A stretch of DNA of 64,000 bases from positions 1 through 64,000 of the forward strand of contig NZ_JAQBOW010000154.1 of the NCBI RefSeq assembly GCF_028287845.1, given 5' to 3'. This document shows positions 1 to 8,392 of this stretch, piece after piece. Numbering within the stretch: position 1 is the stretch's first letter; each line of letters begins with the position of its first letter. This DNA is from Mucilaginibacter sp. (GTDB lineage: Bacteria; Bacteroidota; Bacteroidia; Sphingobacteriales; Sphingobacteriaceae). A program made the position numbers and the translations under genes. A model generated the notes under the pieces. That model saw nothing but the letters and a program-made list of their open reading frames with translations. It was not told where the DNA came from and did no database searches.

Positions 1-375
1 ATGGACGAGACGGCTTACTTAATTAATTATGATAAAAAATATCATTCAAAAGGCGTGGAAGTAGTTGGGTTGGCTTATGAGCGCACTACCGACTTTGCCA
101 AATCGCGAAGAACAGTGCAGCAGTTAAAGAACCGTTTCAACATACCATATCCATTGTTGATAACCGATTATACACCAACTAATGGCGATCCGGCTAAAAG
201 CCTGCCTATGATGGCTAAAGTATTAGGGTTTCCTACAACGATTATTATTGATAAAAAAGGCGACGTACGTAAAATACATACCGGGTTTAGCGGTCCGGGT
301 ACCGGCAAATACTACACAGACTTTATAGCAGAATTTGAAAAACTTACAAATGATCTGTTGGCCGAGAAAGGATAG
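1..375 (+). CDS. TlpA-like thioredoxin-fold protein, C-terminal part
   Basis: This is the C-terminal 124 residues of a thioredoxin-fold protein of the TlpA/AhpC-TSA type. The visible part carries the later strands of the fold: VEVVGLAYERT, then the cis-proline segment LGFPTTIIID and GDVRKIHTGFSGPG. The redox CxxC motif would lie just upstream of MDETAYL, so the reading frame is almost certainly open beyond the left edge, and the ATG at position 1 is internal. Such proteins usually act as membrane-anchored thiol-disulfide reductants in the periplasm. That role is inferred from the family, because the catalytic cysteines and any signal peptide are outside the window. It converges on the yifB homologue with a 32-nt gap. 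Confidence 0.8.
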   Translation: MDETAYLINYDKKYHSKGVEVVGLAYERTTDFAKSRRTVQQLKNRFNIPYPLLITDYTPTNGDPAKSLPMMAKVLGFPTTIIIDKKGDVRKIHTGFSGPGTGKYYTDFIAEFEKLTNDLLAEKG

Positions 376-407
376 TAGCAGCTAACTCCTTTGCTTTAAC
401 TTGCTAA

Positions 408-1949
408 TTATCCAGCCCAGCCCTCTCTATCCAAACTCCTAAACTGTATCGCCTCGGCCAGGTGTTCTGTTTGAATATCTTCGCTTCCGGCCAAATCGGC
501 AATGGTACGTGATACTTTCAGGATACGGTCATAAGCGCGTGCAGATAGGCCCAGTTTCTCCATTGCCTTTTTAAGCAAGGTTTGCCCGGCAGCGGTGATC
601 TTACACAAGTCGCGCACCATTTGCGGGCTCATCTGGGCGTTGGCGTGCAAGTCTGGCCTGTTGCCGAAACGGGCTATTTGCACCTCCCTCGCTTTTATTA
701 CGCGTTCACGGATATGTTCGCTTTTTTCGGCCAGCCTGTCGGATGCCAGTTCATTAAAGTTAACCGGCGTTACTTCCACATGTAAATCGATACGGTCAAG
801 CAATGGGCCGGATATTTTACTCAGGTATTTTTGCACCATGCCCGGCGGGCAAATACATTCCTTCTCGGGATGGTTATAATAGCCACATGGGCATGGGTTC
901 ATACTGGCCACCAACATAAAGCTACTGGGATAATCTACCGAGAATTTGGCGCGCGATATGGTTACTTTTCGTTCTTCCAGCGGCTGGCGCATAACCTCTA
1001 ACGCGCTGCGTTTAAACTCGGGCAACTCATCCAAAAACAAAACACCATTATGTGCCAGCGATATTTCGCCGGGCTGCGGGTTGCCGCCGCCGCCAACAAG
1101 CGCCACATCGCTTATGGTATGGTGCGGCGACCGGAATGGCCTGATTGTAACCAACGCGTCGGCGGCGGAAAGCTTGCCGGCTACCGAGTGTATCTTGGTT
1201 GTTTCTAATGATTCGTATAAACTCAACGGCGGCAATATAGATGGCAGCCTGCGCGCCAGCATAGTTTTACCTGCTCCCGGCGGACCAATCAATATAGCGT
1301 TATGCCCGCCTGCGGCGGCTATCTCTAAGGCGCGTTTAATGTTTTCCTGTCCCTTTACTTCGCTAAAGTCGCTGTCGTAATTGCAGAGGCTGTTGTAGAA
1401 CTCCTCGCGGGTGTTTACCACCTCGCGGGTTAGTTGTATATCGCCGTTAAAAAACCCGGCAACCTCGGTGATGTTTTCCACACCATAAACTTCCAGGTCA
1501 TTAACAATGGCGGCCTCGCGGGCGTTTTGTTTGGGCAGAATAAAGCCTTTAAAGCCGTCTTTGCGTGCTTGTATGGAAATTGATAAAGCGCCTTTTATTG
1601 GCTGTAAGCTGCCGTCGAGCGACAGTTCGCCCATAATTAAATACTTATCCAGTTCTTCTGCATTTATTTGATTAGAGGCGGCAAGAATGGCTGTGGCAAT
1701 GGTCAGATCATAAGACGAGCCTTCTTTTTTAATATCGGCAGGGGCCATATTAACTATGATTCGCTGACGGGGCATTCGAAAGCTGTTTGTTGATAATGCT
1801 GATTCTATGCGTTGCAGCGATTCGCGCACCGCATTATCAGGCAGGCCAACAATCGCGTAATAGATATTGCCCCCGCTTATATTTACCTCAACCGTAATAG
1901 TAATGGCTTCTATGCCATAAACGGCGCTGCCAAAGGTTTTAACTAACAA
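408..1949 (-). CDS. YifB/ComM-family Mg-chelatase-like AAA ATPase
   Basis: A 513-residue protein of the YifB/ComM family, a hexameric AAA+ ATPase; characterised ComM homologues promote branch migration during natural transformation. The N-terminal ChlI-like domain (about residues 20-140) is followed by the Mg-chelatase ATPase core with Walker [11 protein letters not shown] near residue 220, Walker [10 protein letters not shown], and the cysteine-rich insert [17 protein letters not shown] before the C-terminal domain. Length is normal for the family. The start is a TTG codon reading (M)[12 protein letters not shown], the usual family N-terminus; no in-frame ATG lies nearby. It is monocistronic as far as visible, and the 397 bases upstream hold repeats but no gene. 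The ATPase family is certain; a role in DNA uptake here is inference. Confidence 0.93.
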   Translation of the reverse strand: MLVKTFGSAVYGIEAITITVEVNISGGNIYYAIVGLPDNAVRESLQRIESALSTNSFRMPRQRIIVNMAPADIKKEGSSYDLTIATAILAASNQINAEELDKYLIMGELSLDGSLQPIKGALSISIQARKDGFKGFILPKQNAREAAIVNDLEVYGVENITEVAGFFNGDIQLTREVVNTREEFYNSLCNYDSDFSEVKGQENIKRALEIAAAGGHNAILIGPPGAGKTMLARRLPSILPPLSLYESLETTKIHSVAGKLSAADALVTIRPFRSPHHTISDVALVGGGGNPQPGEISLAHNGVLFLDELPEFKRSALEVMRQPLEERKVTISRAKFSVDYPSSFMLVASMNPCPCGYYNHPEKECICPPGMVQKYLSKISGPLLDRIDLHVEVTPVNFNELASDRLAEKSEHIRERVIKAREVQIARFGNRPDLHANAQMSPQMVRDLCKITAAGQTLLKKAMEKLGLSARAYDRILKVSRTIADLAGSEDIQTEHLAEAIQFRSLDREGWAG

Positions 1950-2071
1950 TGTAATAGATTTTTATTTATGCGTAAGATATAGATTTTATTTTGACGTTTT
2001 TAATCGGATCGTAAATCTGATGGCGCTAAAGTCCGGGATTCGCTGGTTGGTACTGTCGCCGTAGGTTTTAG

Positions 2072-2120
2072 ATCTTGTTTCACGCGAGGGTGTAACAAAA
2101 TGTAACAAGTGAAACAAGAT
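2072..2120. repeat. Perfect 12-bp inverted repeat, GTTTCAC/GTGAAAC type
   Basis: ATCTTGTTTCAC at 2072-2083 is the exact reverse complement of GTGAAACAAGAT at 2109-2120, separated by 25 nt. It could be a hairpin or a dimeric protein site. It lies upstream of yifB and downstream of the M1 peptidase gene, with no T-run, so it is not an obvious terminator. Confidence 0.7.
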
Positions 2121-2181
2121 TTTGAGTTAAAGTATTGCTAATAAGCTATTTATGAAAAAGTGATGTAACAAAATGTAACAA
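2091..2181. repeat. Direct repeat TGTAACAAAATGTAACAA, two copies
   Basis: The 18-bp sequence TGTAACAAAATGTAACAA occurs at 2091-2108 and again, identically, at 2164-2181. Each copy is itself a doublet of TGTAACA. A further TGTAACAAG lies near 2265, followed by TGAAACACATGAAACACC. The function is unknown. Related GTGTTTCA units cluster at 38.87-39.07 kb. Confidence 0.7.
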
Positions 2182-2346
2182 CTTATTCGTCAGTATTTTT
2201 AAGTATGATTTTATATTGATATATTGATAATCAGATAATTGCCAATTGACTGTTTTAGGAGTGATGTAACAAGATAATGAAACACATGAAACACCCATTT
2301 CAGGACAAATCAACGTCAAATTTAAAATCCCGACTAACAAGAAAGT

Positions 2347-3936
2347 TTATTTCACTTCCGCCACCGTAAAACTCGCCAATAAATTCACATCAGGGTCAAC
2401 TTTTATAACCGCTGGGTTTTGCCTGGCGGGGATATTAATTGTCGTAGACCGGTCGGTCACATTTATGGTGTGTAGCTGCCCATCAACCGCTATCTCCAAC
2501 GGAAAACTGTATAATACCTTTTGGGTTTGACTAACCTGTATATTAACCCCATGACTGGCGGCATCATATTTCCAGGCTATAGCCAGATCCGGATGACCGG
2601 CTGTATTTAGCCATTGTTTAAAAAATTCTTCCAGGTTCTTGCCGCTAACCTGTTCCATCACCTTGCGGAAAGCAGTAGTGTTGGCGTTACCGCCTTTATA
2701 TTTGGCGAAGTAGGCGCTTATGCCCTTCCAGAAAACATCATCGCCTAATTGTCTGCGCAGCATGTGCAATGTCCAGTTACCTTTTTCATAGCTGTTGGCA
2801 TTAAGCAGGGGCATATAGTTGGTTTTTACAGCGGTATCAACAACCGGGGTAAAACGAGTCTTTTCAAACTTTAATACTTTTACGCGGTCGGCCGCTAAGC
2901 GCTTTTTTAGGGTATCTACGCCATATTTGTTTTCGAGGTAATAGTTGGTTAGGTAAGTAGCAAAGCCCTCGCTTAGCCATAGGTGGTGAAAGTCTGTTTC
3001 GCTTACCGCATCGCCAAACCATTGGTGGGCAATCTCGTGCGCCATTAGTTCTTCTATACCTGTACTGCTTACCGATTCTTCGTAATAGAAAATAGCGCTG
3101 GCATTTTCCATACCGCCAAATATGGTTTTTGATTGCACATTAGCCAGCTTTTTATAAGCATACGGACCAATTTTATCGATATAAAACGGCAATATCTGCG
3201 CGGCAACCGCATAGCTTTTAAAGCCAATTGCCTGGTTCTCGGGGAACACATAAGTATAAACCGGGATGCCATTAACATCCCCGGGATGATCTATAGCGAA
3301 ATCGGCTACGCCAATAACCATTACTTTGGTTGGCAACTGCGCGGTTTCTGCCCAATGGGTTAGTTTAAGTTTATTAGGCAGCTCTGTTTCGCTTTGCTTT
3401 AATCCGTTTGCTATAACCTGGTAATGATCGGGTGCGGTAACTAAAAAATCAACCGGGGCCTTATCGTCAGGCTCATCAACGCAGGGTAGCCAATTATGCG
3501 CGCGGTTGGGCCAGTTATCGCCAAAAAAAGTACGGTGCCCAAATTTATTGGTAGATATGATCAAGCCATCGGCCGGTATGCCTTCATAAACTATGGTATA
3601 AGTTTTCTGTTGATTTGGGGTGGCTTTGGTAAATATTTTTACCGCATCGCTATCTTGTTTAAATTTAATAGCTTTTCCATTCTGCACTACTGAGCTTACC
3701 AGCATCCCCTTGCCTTTAGCATTCTTTTCAACCAGGTTAACCTGGAAAGACTCCGCGCTTTTTAAAAACTTAACCGCGATATCTGCCCGGCCTTTAATAA
3801 CGTTATTGGCATCGTTTAACTGTATGGCAAAGTTGTAGTGCTGTACATCTATTGTTGCGCCGGGAATCTGGGCAAGTGCGGATAAAGAAAAAAAGGGGGA
3901 TACTAAAAGCGAGATATATAAATAAATTTTGTGCAT
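2347..3936 (-). CDS. Secreted M1-family metallo-aminopeptidase
   Basis: A zinc aminopeptidase of family M1 (gluzincin), 529 residues from the chosen start. The zinc motif HEIAHQWFGD (about residue 299) is followed by the third ligand in LWLSEGFATYL, and GGMENAS matches the substrate-binding GAMEN loop. The C-terminal third resembles the shortened M1 proteins of Bacteroidota that lack the large helical domain. An upstream in-frame start would add 21 hydrophilic residues; the ATG at 3936 is preferred because it opens a clean signal peptide (KIYLYISLLVSPFFSLSALAQ) and has a TATATTTA element 20 nt upstream. The protein is therefore predicted to be periplasmic or surface-exposed and to trim peptides from their N-termini. 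Substrate specificity cannot be read from sequence. Confidence 0.93.
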   Translation of the reverse strand: MHKIYLYISLLVSPFFSLSALAQIPGATIDVQHYNFAIQLNDANNVIKGRADIAVKFLKSAESFQVNLVEKNAKGKGMLVSSVVQNGKAIKFKQDSDAVKIFTKATPNQQKTYTIVYEGIPADGLIISTNKFGHRTFFGDNWPNRAHNWLPCVDEPDDKAPVDFLVTAPDHYQVIANGLKQSETELPNKLKLTHWAETAQLPTKVMVIGVADFAIDHPGDVNGIPVYTYVFPENQAIGFKSYAVAAQILPFYIDKIGPYAYKKLANVQSKTIFGGMENASAIFYYEESVSSTGIEELMAHEIAHQWFGDAVSETDFHHLWLSEGFATYLTNYYLENKYGVDTLKKRLAADRVKVLKFEKTRFTPVVDTAVKTNYMPLLNANSYEKGNWTLHMLRRQLGDDVFWKGISAYFAKYKGGNANTTAFRKVMEQVSGKNLEEFFKQWLNTAGHPDLAIAWKYDAASHGVNIQVSQTQKVLYSFPLEIAVDGQLHTINVTDRSTTINIPARQNPAVIKVDPDVNLLASFTVAEVK

Positions 3937-3956
3937 AATGATAGTTACAAGATGTT

Positions 3957-3964
3957 TAAATATA
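3957..3964 (-). promoter_or_regulatory. Candidate -7 element (TATATTTA) of the M1 peptidase gene
   Basis: On the minus strand this reads TATATTTA, 7/8 to the Bacteroidota consensus TAnnTTTG, ending 20 nt before the ATG at 3936. No convincing -33 TTG was fixed. Confidence 0.4.
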
Positions 3965-3994
3965 TGAATCTTGCTTTGCGAATCAAAACCCCGT

Positions 3995-4397
3995 GTCATT
4001 TCGAACGATAGAGAGAAATCTTATACGCCTTATTACAACGCTATCATTTACTTTCTTCATTAAGAAAACGCCACCCTGAATTTAAAGATGTTATTAACAG
4101 GTTTTTCTTTTCCCTACGCCATTTCTTAATTTCCTTTTCACGTGCGATGGCCTGTTCTATATGTGCAAAGTGTTCGTAGTAAACTAAGTTATAGCAAAAA
4201 TACTTTCCGGCGAATGTGCTTTTGTTTCCTTTGTTTTCAGCATGTTCGTATAATCGTCTGCTTAAATCATTAGTAACACCAACATACAATACAGACCTGT
4301 CGGGGTTGGTTGTGATATAAACATAAAAATTGTAGTTCCACATAAACCGTGGTTTTTCGCTCGTATAAGATTTCTCCTCGTTCCTCGTCGAAATGAC
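3995..4397. mobile_element. Inverted-repeat-bounded unit carrying a GIY-YIG gene
   Basis: The GIY-YIG gene is enclosed by imperfect inverted repeats. The left arm at 3995-4027 begins GTCATTTCGA and ends GAGAAATCTTATACG. The right arm at 4362-4397 reads CGTATAAGATTTCTC and ends TCGAAATGAC. Both outer 10 bp and inner 15 bp match exactly as reverse complements, and only the short middle differs. The unit sits between the M1 peptidase start and the ffh stop. I recall similar GTCATTTCGA...GAGAAATCT repeats as common intergenic repeats of Sphingobacteriaceae, but copy number cannot be checked here. Whether the unit moves is inference. Confidence 0.6.
4044..4343 (-). CDS. GIY-YIG nuclease domain protein (UPF0213-like)
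   Basis: A 99-residue single-domain protein of the GIY-YIG superfamily (UPF0213/COG2827 type). The first strand carries FYVYITT as the GIY equivalent and LYVGVTN as the YIG equivalent. The conserved arginine follows in LSRRLYEH, and a glutamate sits in the helix AREKEIKKWRREKK. Members are presumed Mg-dependent DNA nucleases, but the cellular role of stand-alone members is largely unknown. The gene stands alone between the M1 peptidase and ffh and is enclosed by inverted repeats at 3995-4027 and 4362-4397. This suggests the gene and repeats form one unit, perhaps with the nuclease acting on the repeats, as is known for RAYT transposases and REP sequences. That analogy is inference. Confidence 0.9.
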   Translation of the reverse strand: MWNYNFYVYITTNPDRSVLYVGVTNDLSRRLYEHAENKGNKSTFAGKYFCYNLVYYEHFAHIEQAIAREKEIKKWRREKKNLLITSLNSGWRFLNEESK

Positions 4398-4411
4398 AAT
4401 CGGGTTAAAGG

Positions 4412-5737
4412 CTACCGCGGCATCCTCTTCATCATACTCGCCATAGCTGCAGGGTTACTCATCTGTTTCATCACCTTGCGCATATCTTCAAATTGTTTTA
4501 TCAGGCGGTTAACTTCGGCCAGGTCGGTGCCCGAGCCTTTGGCTATACGTGTACGGCGGCTTTGGTTTATGGTATCCGGGTTTTCTTTTTCGTGCGGGGT
4601 CATGGATTGAATAATGGCTTCAATGTTTTTAAAGGCGTCGTCCTTTATATCTACGTCCTTCATCATTTTGCCAACACCCGGTATCATGCCCATCAGGTCC
4701 TTCATGTTACCCATTTTCTTGATCTGCTGTATCTGGCTGTAAAAATCGTTAAAGTCGAATTTGTTCTTCCGGATCTTCTTTTGCAGTTCGGCAGCTTCTT
4801 TCTCATCAAATTGCTGCTGGGCGCGCTCAACCAATGATATCACATCACCCATCCCCAAAATACGGGAGGCCATACGATCAGGGTGGAAAACATCCAGCGC
4901 TTCCATCTTCTCGCCGGTACCAATAAATTTAATAGGTTTGTTTACAACAGATTTTATAGAGAGCGCCGCGCCACCGCGGGTATCGCCATCCAGCTTGGTT
5001 AATACAACGCCGGTAAAGTCAAGACGGTCATTAAACACTTTGGCTGTATTCACGGCGTCCTGGCCAGTCATGGCATCAACCACAAATAATATTTCCTGCG
5101 GATTTACGGCGGCTTTTACCTGTTCTATCTCCACCATCATGGCCTCATCAATAGCTAAACGGCCGGCGGTATCAATAATAATAACATTGTGCCCGTTCTG
5201 TTTGGCAAAGGCAATACCTTCTTTTGCTATCGCGACAGGGTCCTTCGATTCGCGGTTAACATAAACCGGCACACCTATCTGCTCGCCTAAAACCATTAAC
5301 TGGTCCATAGCTGCCGGGCGATAAATATCGTCGGCAACCAATAGCGGCTTTTTATTTTTTTGTGTTTTTAAGTAATTGGCCAGCTTTCCCGTAAAGGTTG
5401 TTTTACCCGCGCCGTTCAAACCTGCAATTAATATTATAGTTGGTGATGTGCTAAGATTAAGCTCGGCAGCGGTGCCACCCATTAACGCAGACAGCTCATC
5501 ATTCATGAGCTTGGTAAGCAACTGGCCCGGCGACACGGCTGTTAGCACGTTTGCACCTATGGCTTTTTGCCTTACATCATCTGTAAAAGCTTTGGCTGTT
5601 TTATAGTTAACGTCGGCATCCAGAAGGGCTTTGCGTATTTCCTTCATGGTTTCGGCCACGTTTATTTCTGTAATAGTTCCTTGTCCCTTCAGGACCTTAA
5701 ATGCCCTGTCGAGTTTATCCGAAAGATTTTCAAACAT
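4412..5737 (-). CDS. ffh: Signal recognition particle protein Ffh
   Basis: The 441-residue SRP54 homologue that binds signal sequences and 4.5S RNA and delivers ribosomes to FtsY at the membrane. N domain at residues 1-90. The GTPase (G) domain contains GLNGAGKTTFTGKLA (P-loop near 107), DTAGR, TKLDGDTRGG and GTGEKM. The methionine-rich M domain starts around 300 with the family hallmark MIPGVGKMMKD and ends in a Met-rich tail (MRKVMKQMSNPAAMASMMKRMPR shortened here to its theme). Full length for the family. It is probably transcribed alone from the 180-bp divergent region shared with the DUF5916 gene. Confidence 0.98.
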   Translation of the reverse strand: MFENLSDKLDRAFKVLKGQGTITEINVAETMKEIRKALLDADVNYKTAKAFTDDVRQKAIGANVLTAVSPGQLLTKLMNDELSALMGGTAAELNLSTSPTIILIAGLNGAGKTTFTGKLANYLKTQKNKKPLLVADDIYRPAAMDQLMVLGEQIGVPVYVNRESKDPVAIAKEGIAFAKQNGHNVIIIDTAGRLAIDEAMMVEIEQVKAAVNPQEILFVVDAMTGQDAVNTAKVFNDRLDFTGVVLTKLDGDTRGGAALSIKSVVNKPIKFIGTGEKMEALDVFHPDRMASRILGMGDVISLVERAQQQFDEKEAAELQKKIRKNKFDFNDFYSQIQQIKKMGNMKDLMGMIPGVGKMMKDVDIKDDAFKNIEAIIQSMTPHEKENPDTINQSRRTRIAKGSGTDLAEVNRLIKQFEDMRKVMKQMSNPAAMASMMKRMPR

Positions 5738-5881
5738 GCGTATTATTTACTTTAAATTCCCAGTATTTTGAGGTTACAAAGGTATGATTTTGTTGCAATT
5801 ATGCCTTAATGATTTAACATGCGCCTGCACATATTTAATGCTCTTTAACAATTCATTAACAAAAATATTGTAACGTTTTTT

Positions 5882-5889
5882 TTACTTTG
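5882..5889 (+). promoter_or_regulatory. Candidate -7 element of the DUF5916 gene
   Basis: TTACTTTG matches TAnnTTTG at 7 of 8 positions and ends 30 nt before the ATG at 5920. No -33 TTG at normal spacing was found. Confidence 0.35.
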
Positions 5890-5919
5890 CCGTCTTATAA
5901 CCAAGCCGTAAGCACATTT

Positions 5920-8382
5920 ATGATGAAATTTTTACCTGGTCTTTTTCTTTCCTGTATAACCCTTTGTGTGTATTCGCAGGCTCCCGTTAAAAAACTGGAG
6001 GCAGTTAAGGTAGCCATCCCGCCTAAAGTTGATGGTGTGCTAGACGATGAAATATGGAAAAATATACCTATCGCTACCGGTTTTATTGAGAATAATCCGG
6101 TAGCCGGGCGGCACGAAAAACCCGAAGAGCGCACCGAAGTAAAAATTATATATGACAACACGGCAATTTATGTTGCCGCGCGCATGTACGAAACATCCGC
6201 AAAAAAAGTAGCTAATGAACTTACCGCCCGCGACCAGATAGCTAATGATGATTTTTTTGGGGTGATACTTGATACTTATCTTGATGGGTTAAATGGCACC
6301 GGTTTTTATGTAACCGCGGCCGGGGTACAGTTTGATGCTAAGTATGTACCAACCAGCGGTGGCGGAGGAAATGAAGATGCTACCTGGAACGGTGTATGGG
6401 AAAGTAAAGTAAAAATAAACGACGATGGCTGGACGGCCGAATTCAAAATTCCATACTCGGCCCTGCGTTTTGGCAAAAAAGATATACAAACCTGGGGTCT
6501 TAATATGATACGCAGGCGACAATCTGTCCAAGCGCAGCTTTTTTGGAACGAGATCGACCCTAAAAAGAACGGGCTAATGAACCAGGAGGGCCAACTAACC
6601 GGGCTTAAAAGTATAACCCCGCCATTGCGCCTGGCCTTTTATCCTTACTTTTCTACCTATGTAAATAATTACCCTTATAATACGCCGGGTATTAAAAATA
6701 CTACCAACTCTGTAAATGGAGGCATGGATGTAAAATATGGCATTAATCAAAGCTTTACGCTTGATGTAACCCTGGTACCCGATTTTGGGCAGGTACAATC
6801 AGACAATAAAATACTTAACTTAACACCTTTTGAGGTTAAGTACACAGAGAACCGGCCGTTTTTTACCGAAGGCACCGAGCTGTTTAACAAGGGCAACTTA
6901 TTTTATAGCAGGCGCATAGGCGGGCAGCCCATTAATTATAGTGCCGCCTACAGTAACCTCAAAACCGGCGAATCTGTTAGCAGCAATCCTGTAGAGACCC
7001 GGTTGTTAAATGCTACCAAGTTATCCGGACGCTTATCAAATGGTTTAGGTATTGGCGTTTTTAACGCGGTAACCAGCGCGGCCAACGCGGTTGTTGAAGA
7101 CGCGGCAGGCAATCATCGCCTGGTACAAACATCCCCCTTAACCAATTATAATATCCTTGTGCTTGACCAAAACCTAAAGAACAACTCTGATATCGCTTTA
7201 ATTAATACCAACGTTAACCGGTTTGGTAAAGATTATAGCGCCGATGTAGGCGGCATTGTTTTTAACCTGAACAATAAGCCTAACTCTTATAATCTTACCG
7301 GTTATGGTATGATGAGCAATTTGCTTTATACCAACAAACCAACATCCACCGGGTTTAACTATGAAATTGGCGGGGGGAAAACACAAGGCAACTTTACCTG
7401 GAGCTTTTACCAGGATTTTGTTGATGACAAATATAACCCTAACGATTTGGGTATACTTTCATTTAACAATTATTTTAACCACACGCTTAACCTCAATTAC
7501 TTTGATTATAAGGCGGGTAAGTACTTTAACCAGTGGGGAATATTTTCATCTACGCTTTACTCGCGCAGGTATAAAGAGTCGGCATATCAGAATTTAAATA
7601 TTAACGCGGGGGCTTATTTAAGATACAAAAATAACTGGCAAAGCAATATTAACATTAACCATAATTTAGAGGGAAATGATTTTTATGAGCCCCGTGTTGC
7701 CGGGCGTTATTTCCGCACGGCAGAGGAGAATAATATCAGCATGAATTTAAATACAACCACCTCCAGCCGGTTACATGGCGGTATTTATTATATGTACCGC
7801 CTATATAACCGTTTTAGCGGGCACGGTTCTGACGCGGAAGTGTACTATACTTACCGTGTTAGTAATCACTTTTCATTCGGGCAGGATGTTATCTATTCGC
7901 CGCGGCATAATAGCACCGGGTTTTCAACGCTTGATACCTTAAACAACAACCCTGTTTTTGCCCGGCGCAATATTCAAACGCTCGAAAATATATTTAATAT
8001 AAAATATACTTTTAACAATGTAATGGGGCTGTCTTTCAGGCTTAGGCATTATTGGTCTAAACTTAACAATCAGCAATATTTTGACCTTGCAACAAATGGC
8101 GAACTAACCAATTTAACTTCAGCGAACTTTAACCAGGATAATGACCAAAACTATAATGTCTGGAACATCGATATGATATACCTGTGGGAATTTTCGCCGG
8201 GCAGCGAGATAAGCGTAGCCTGGAAAAGCTCGTCATTAACCAATACTACCTTGGCCCGATATGGTTATTTCAATAATTTTGACAACACCCTCAATCAACC
8301 TAAAAACAATAATTTTTCGTTTAAAATATTGTATTATATTGATTATCAGAATTTAAAAAAGAAAAGCAAGAACAAGCTGTGA
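5920..8382 (+). CDS. DUF5916 outer-membrane protein with CBM9-like N-terminus
   Basis: A protein of about 820 residues. A signal peptide (MMKFLPGLFLSCITLCVYSQ) is followed by a carbohydrate-binding-family-9-like beta sandwich (about residues 30-210: PPKVDGVLDDEIWKN, TEVKIIYDNTAIYVAARM, WTAEFKIPYSALRFG). The DUF5916 region comprises the rest, which is rich in alternating aromatic strands typical of a beta-barrel and contains the conserved FTPFEVKYTENRPFFTEGTELF. A TTG at 5887 would add 11 residues ahead of the signal peptide; the ATG pair at 5920/5923 is preferred. DUF5916 proteins are widespread in Bacteroidota and their function is not established; an outer-membrane location is inferred from the sequence. 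It stands alone, converging on the DUF3078 gene. Confidence 0.88.
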   Translation: MMKFLPGLFLSCITLCVYSQAPVKKLEAVKVAIPPKVDGVLDDEIWKNIPIATGFIENNPVAGRHEKPEERTEVKIIYDNTAIYVAARMYETSAKKVANELTARDQIANDDFFGVILDTYLDGLNGTGFYVTAAGVQFDAKYVPTSGGGGNEDATWNGVWESKVKINDDGWTAEFKIPYSALRFGKKDIQTWGLNMIRRRQSVQAQLFWNEIDPKKNGLMNQEGQLTGLKSITPPLRLAFYPYFSTYVNNYPYNTPGIKNTTNSVNGGMDVKYGINQSFTLDVTLVPDFGQVQSDNKILNLTPFEVKYTENRPFFTEGTELFNKGNLFYSRRIGGQPINYSAAYSNLKTGESVSSNPVETRLLNATKLSGRLSNGLGIGVFNAVTSAANAVVEDAAGNHRLVQTSPLTNYNILVLDQNLKNNSDIALINTNVNRFGKDYSADVGGIVFNLNNKPNSYNLTGYGMMSNLLYTNKPTSTGFNYEIGGGKTQGNFTWSFYQDFVDDKYNPNDLGILSFNNYFNHTLNLNYFDYKAGKYFNQWGIFSSTLYSRRYKESAYQNLNINAGAYLRYKNNWQSNININHNLEGNDFYEPRVAGRYFRTAEENNISMNLNTTTSSRLHGGIYYMYRLYNRFSGHGSDAEVYYTYRVSNHFSFGQDVIYSPRHNSTGFSTLDTLNNNPVFARRNIQTLENIFNIKYTFNNVMGLSFRLRHYWSKLNNQQYFDLATNGELTNLTSANFNQDNDQNYNVWNIDMIYLWEFSPGSEISVAWKSSSLTNTTLARYGYFNNFDNTLNQPKNNNFSFKILYYIDYQNLKKKSKNKL

Positions 8383-8392
8383 TCAAGACCGA

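Larger units (their letters stand above)
1950..2346. other. Intergenic region, 397 bp, repeat-rich, no gene
   Basis: No convincing gene. A 64-codon open frame on the minus strand has no recognisable features and is read through repeats. The region holds inverted GTTTCAC/GTGAAAC arms and three TGTAACA-type units, described separately. It also contains the phrase AAGCTATTTAT, which recurs in the intergenic region at 38.9 kb. It should contain the yifB promoter on the minus strand. Confidence 0.6.

Noticed and set aside
2146-2340. 64-codon minus-strand frame in the repeat-rich space upstream of yifB
   Set aside because: No domain, odd composition, and it is read through the TGTAACA repeats.
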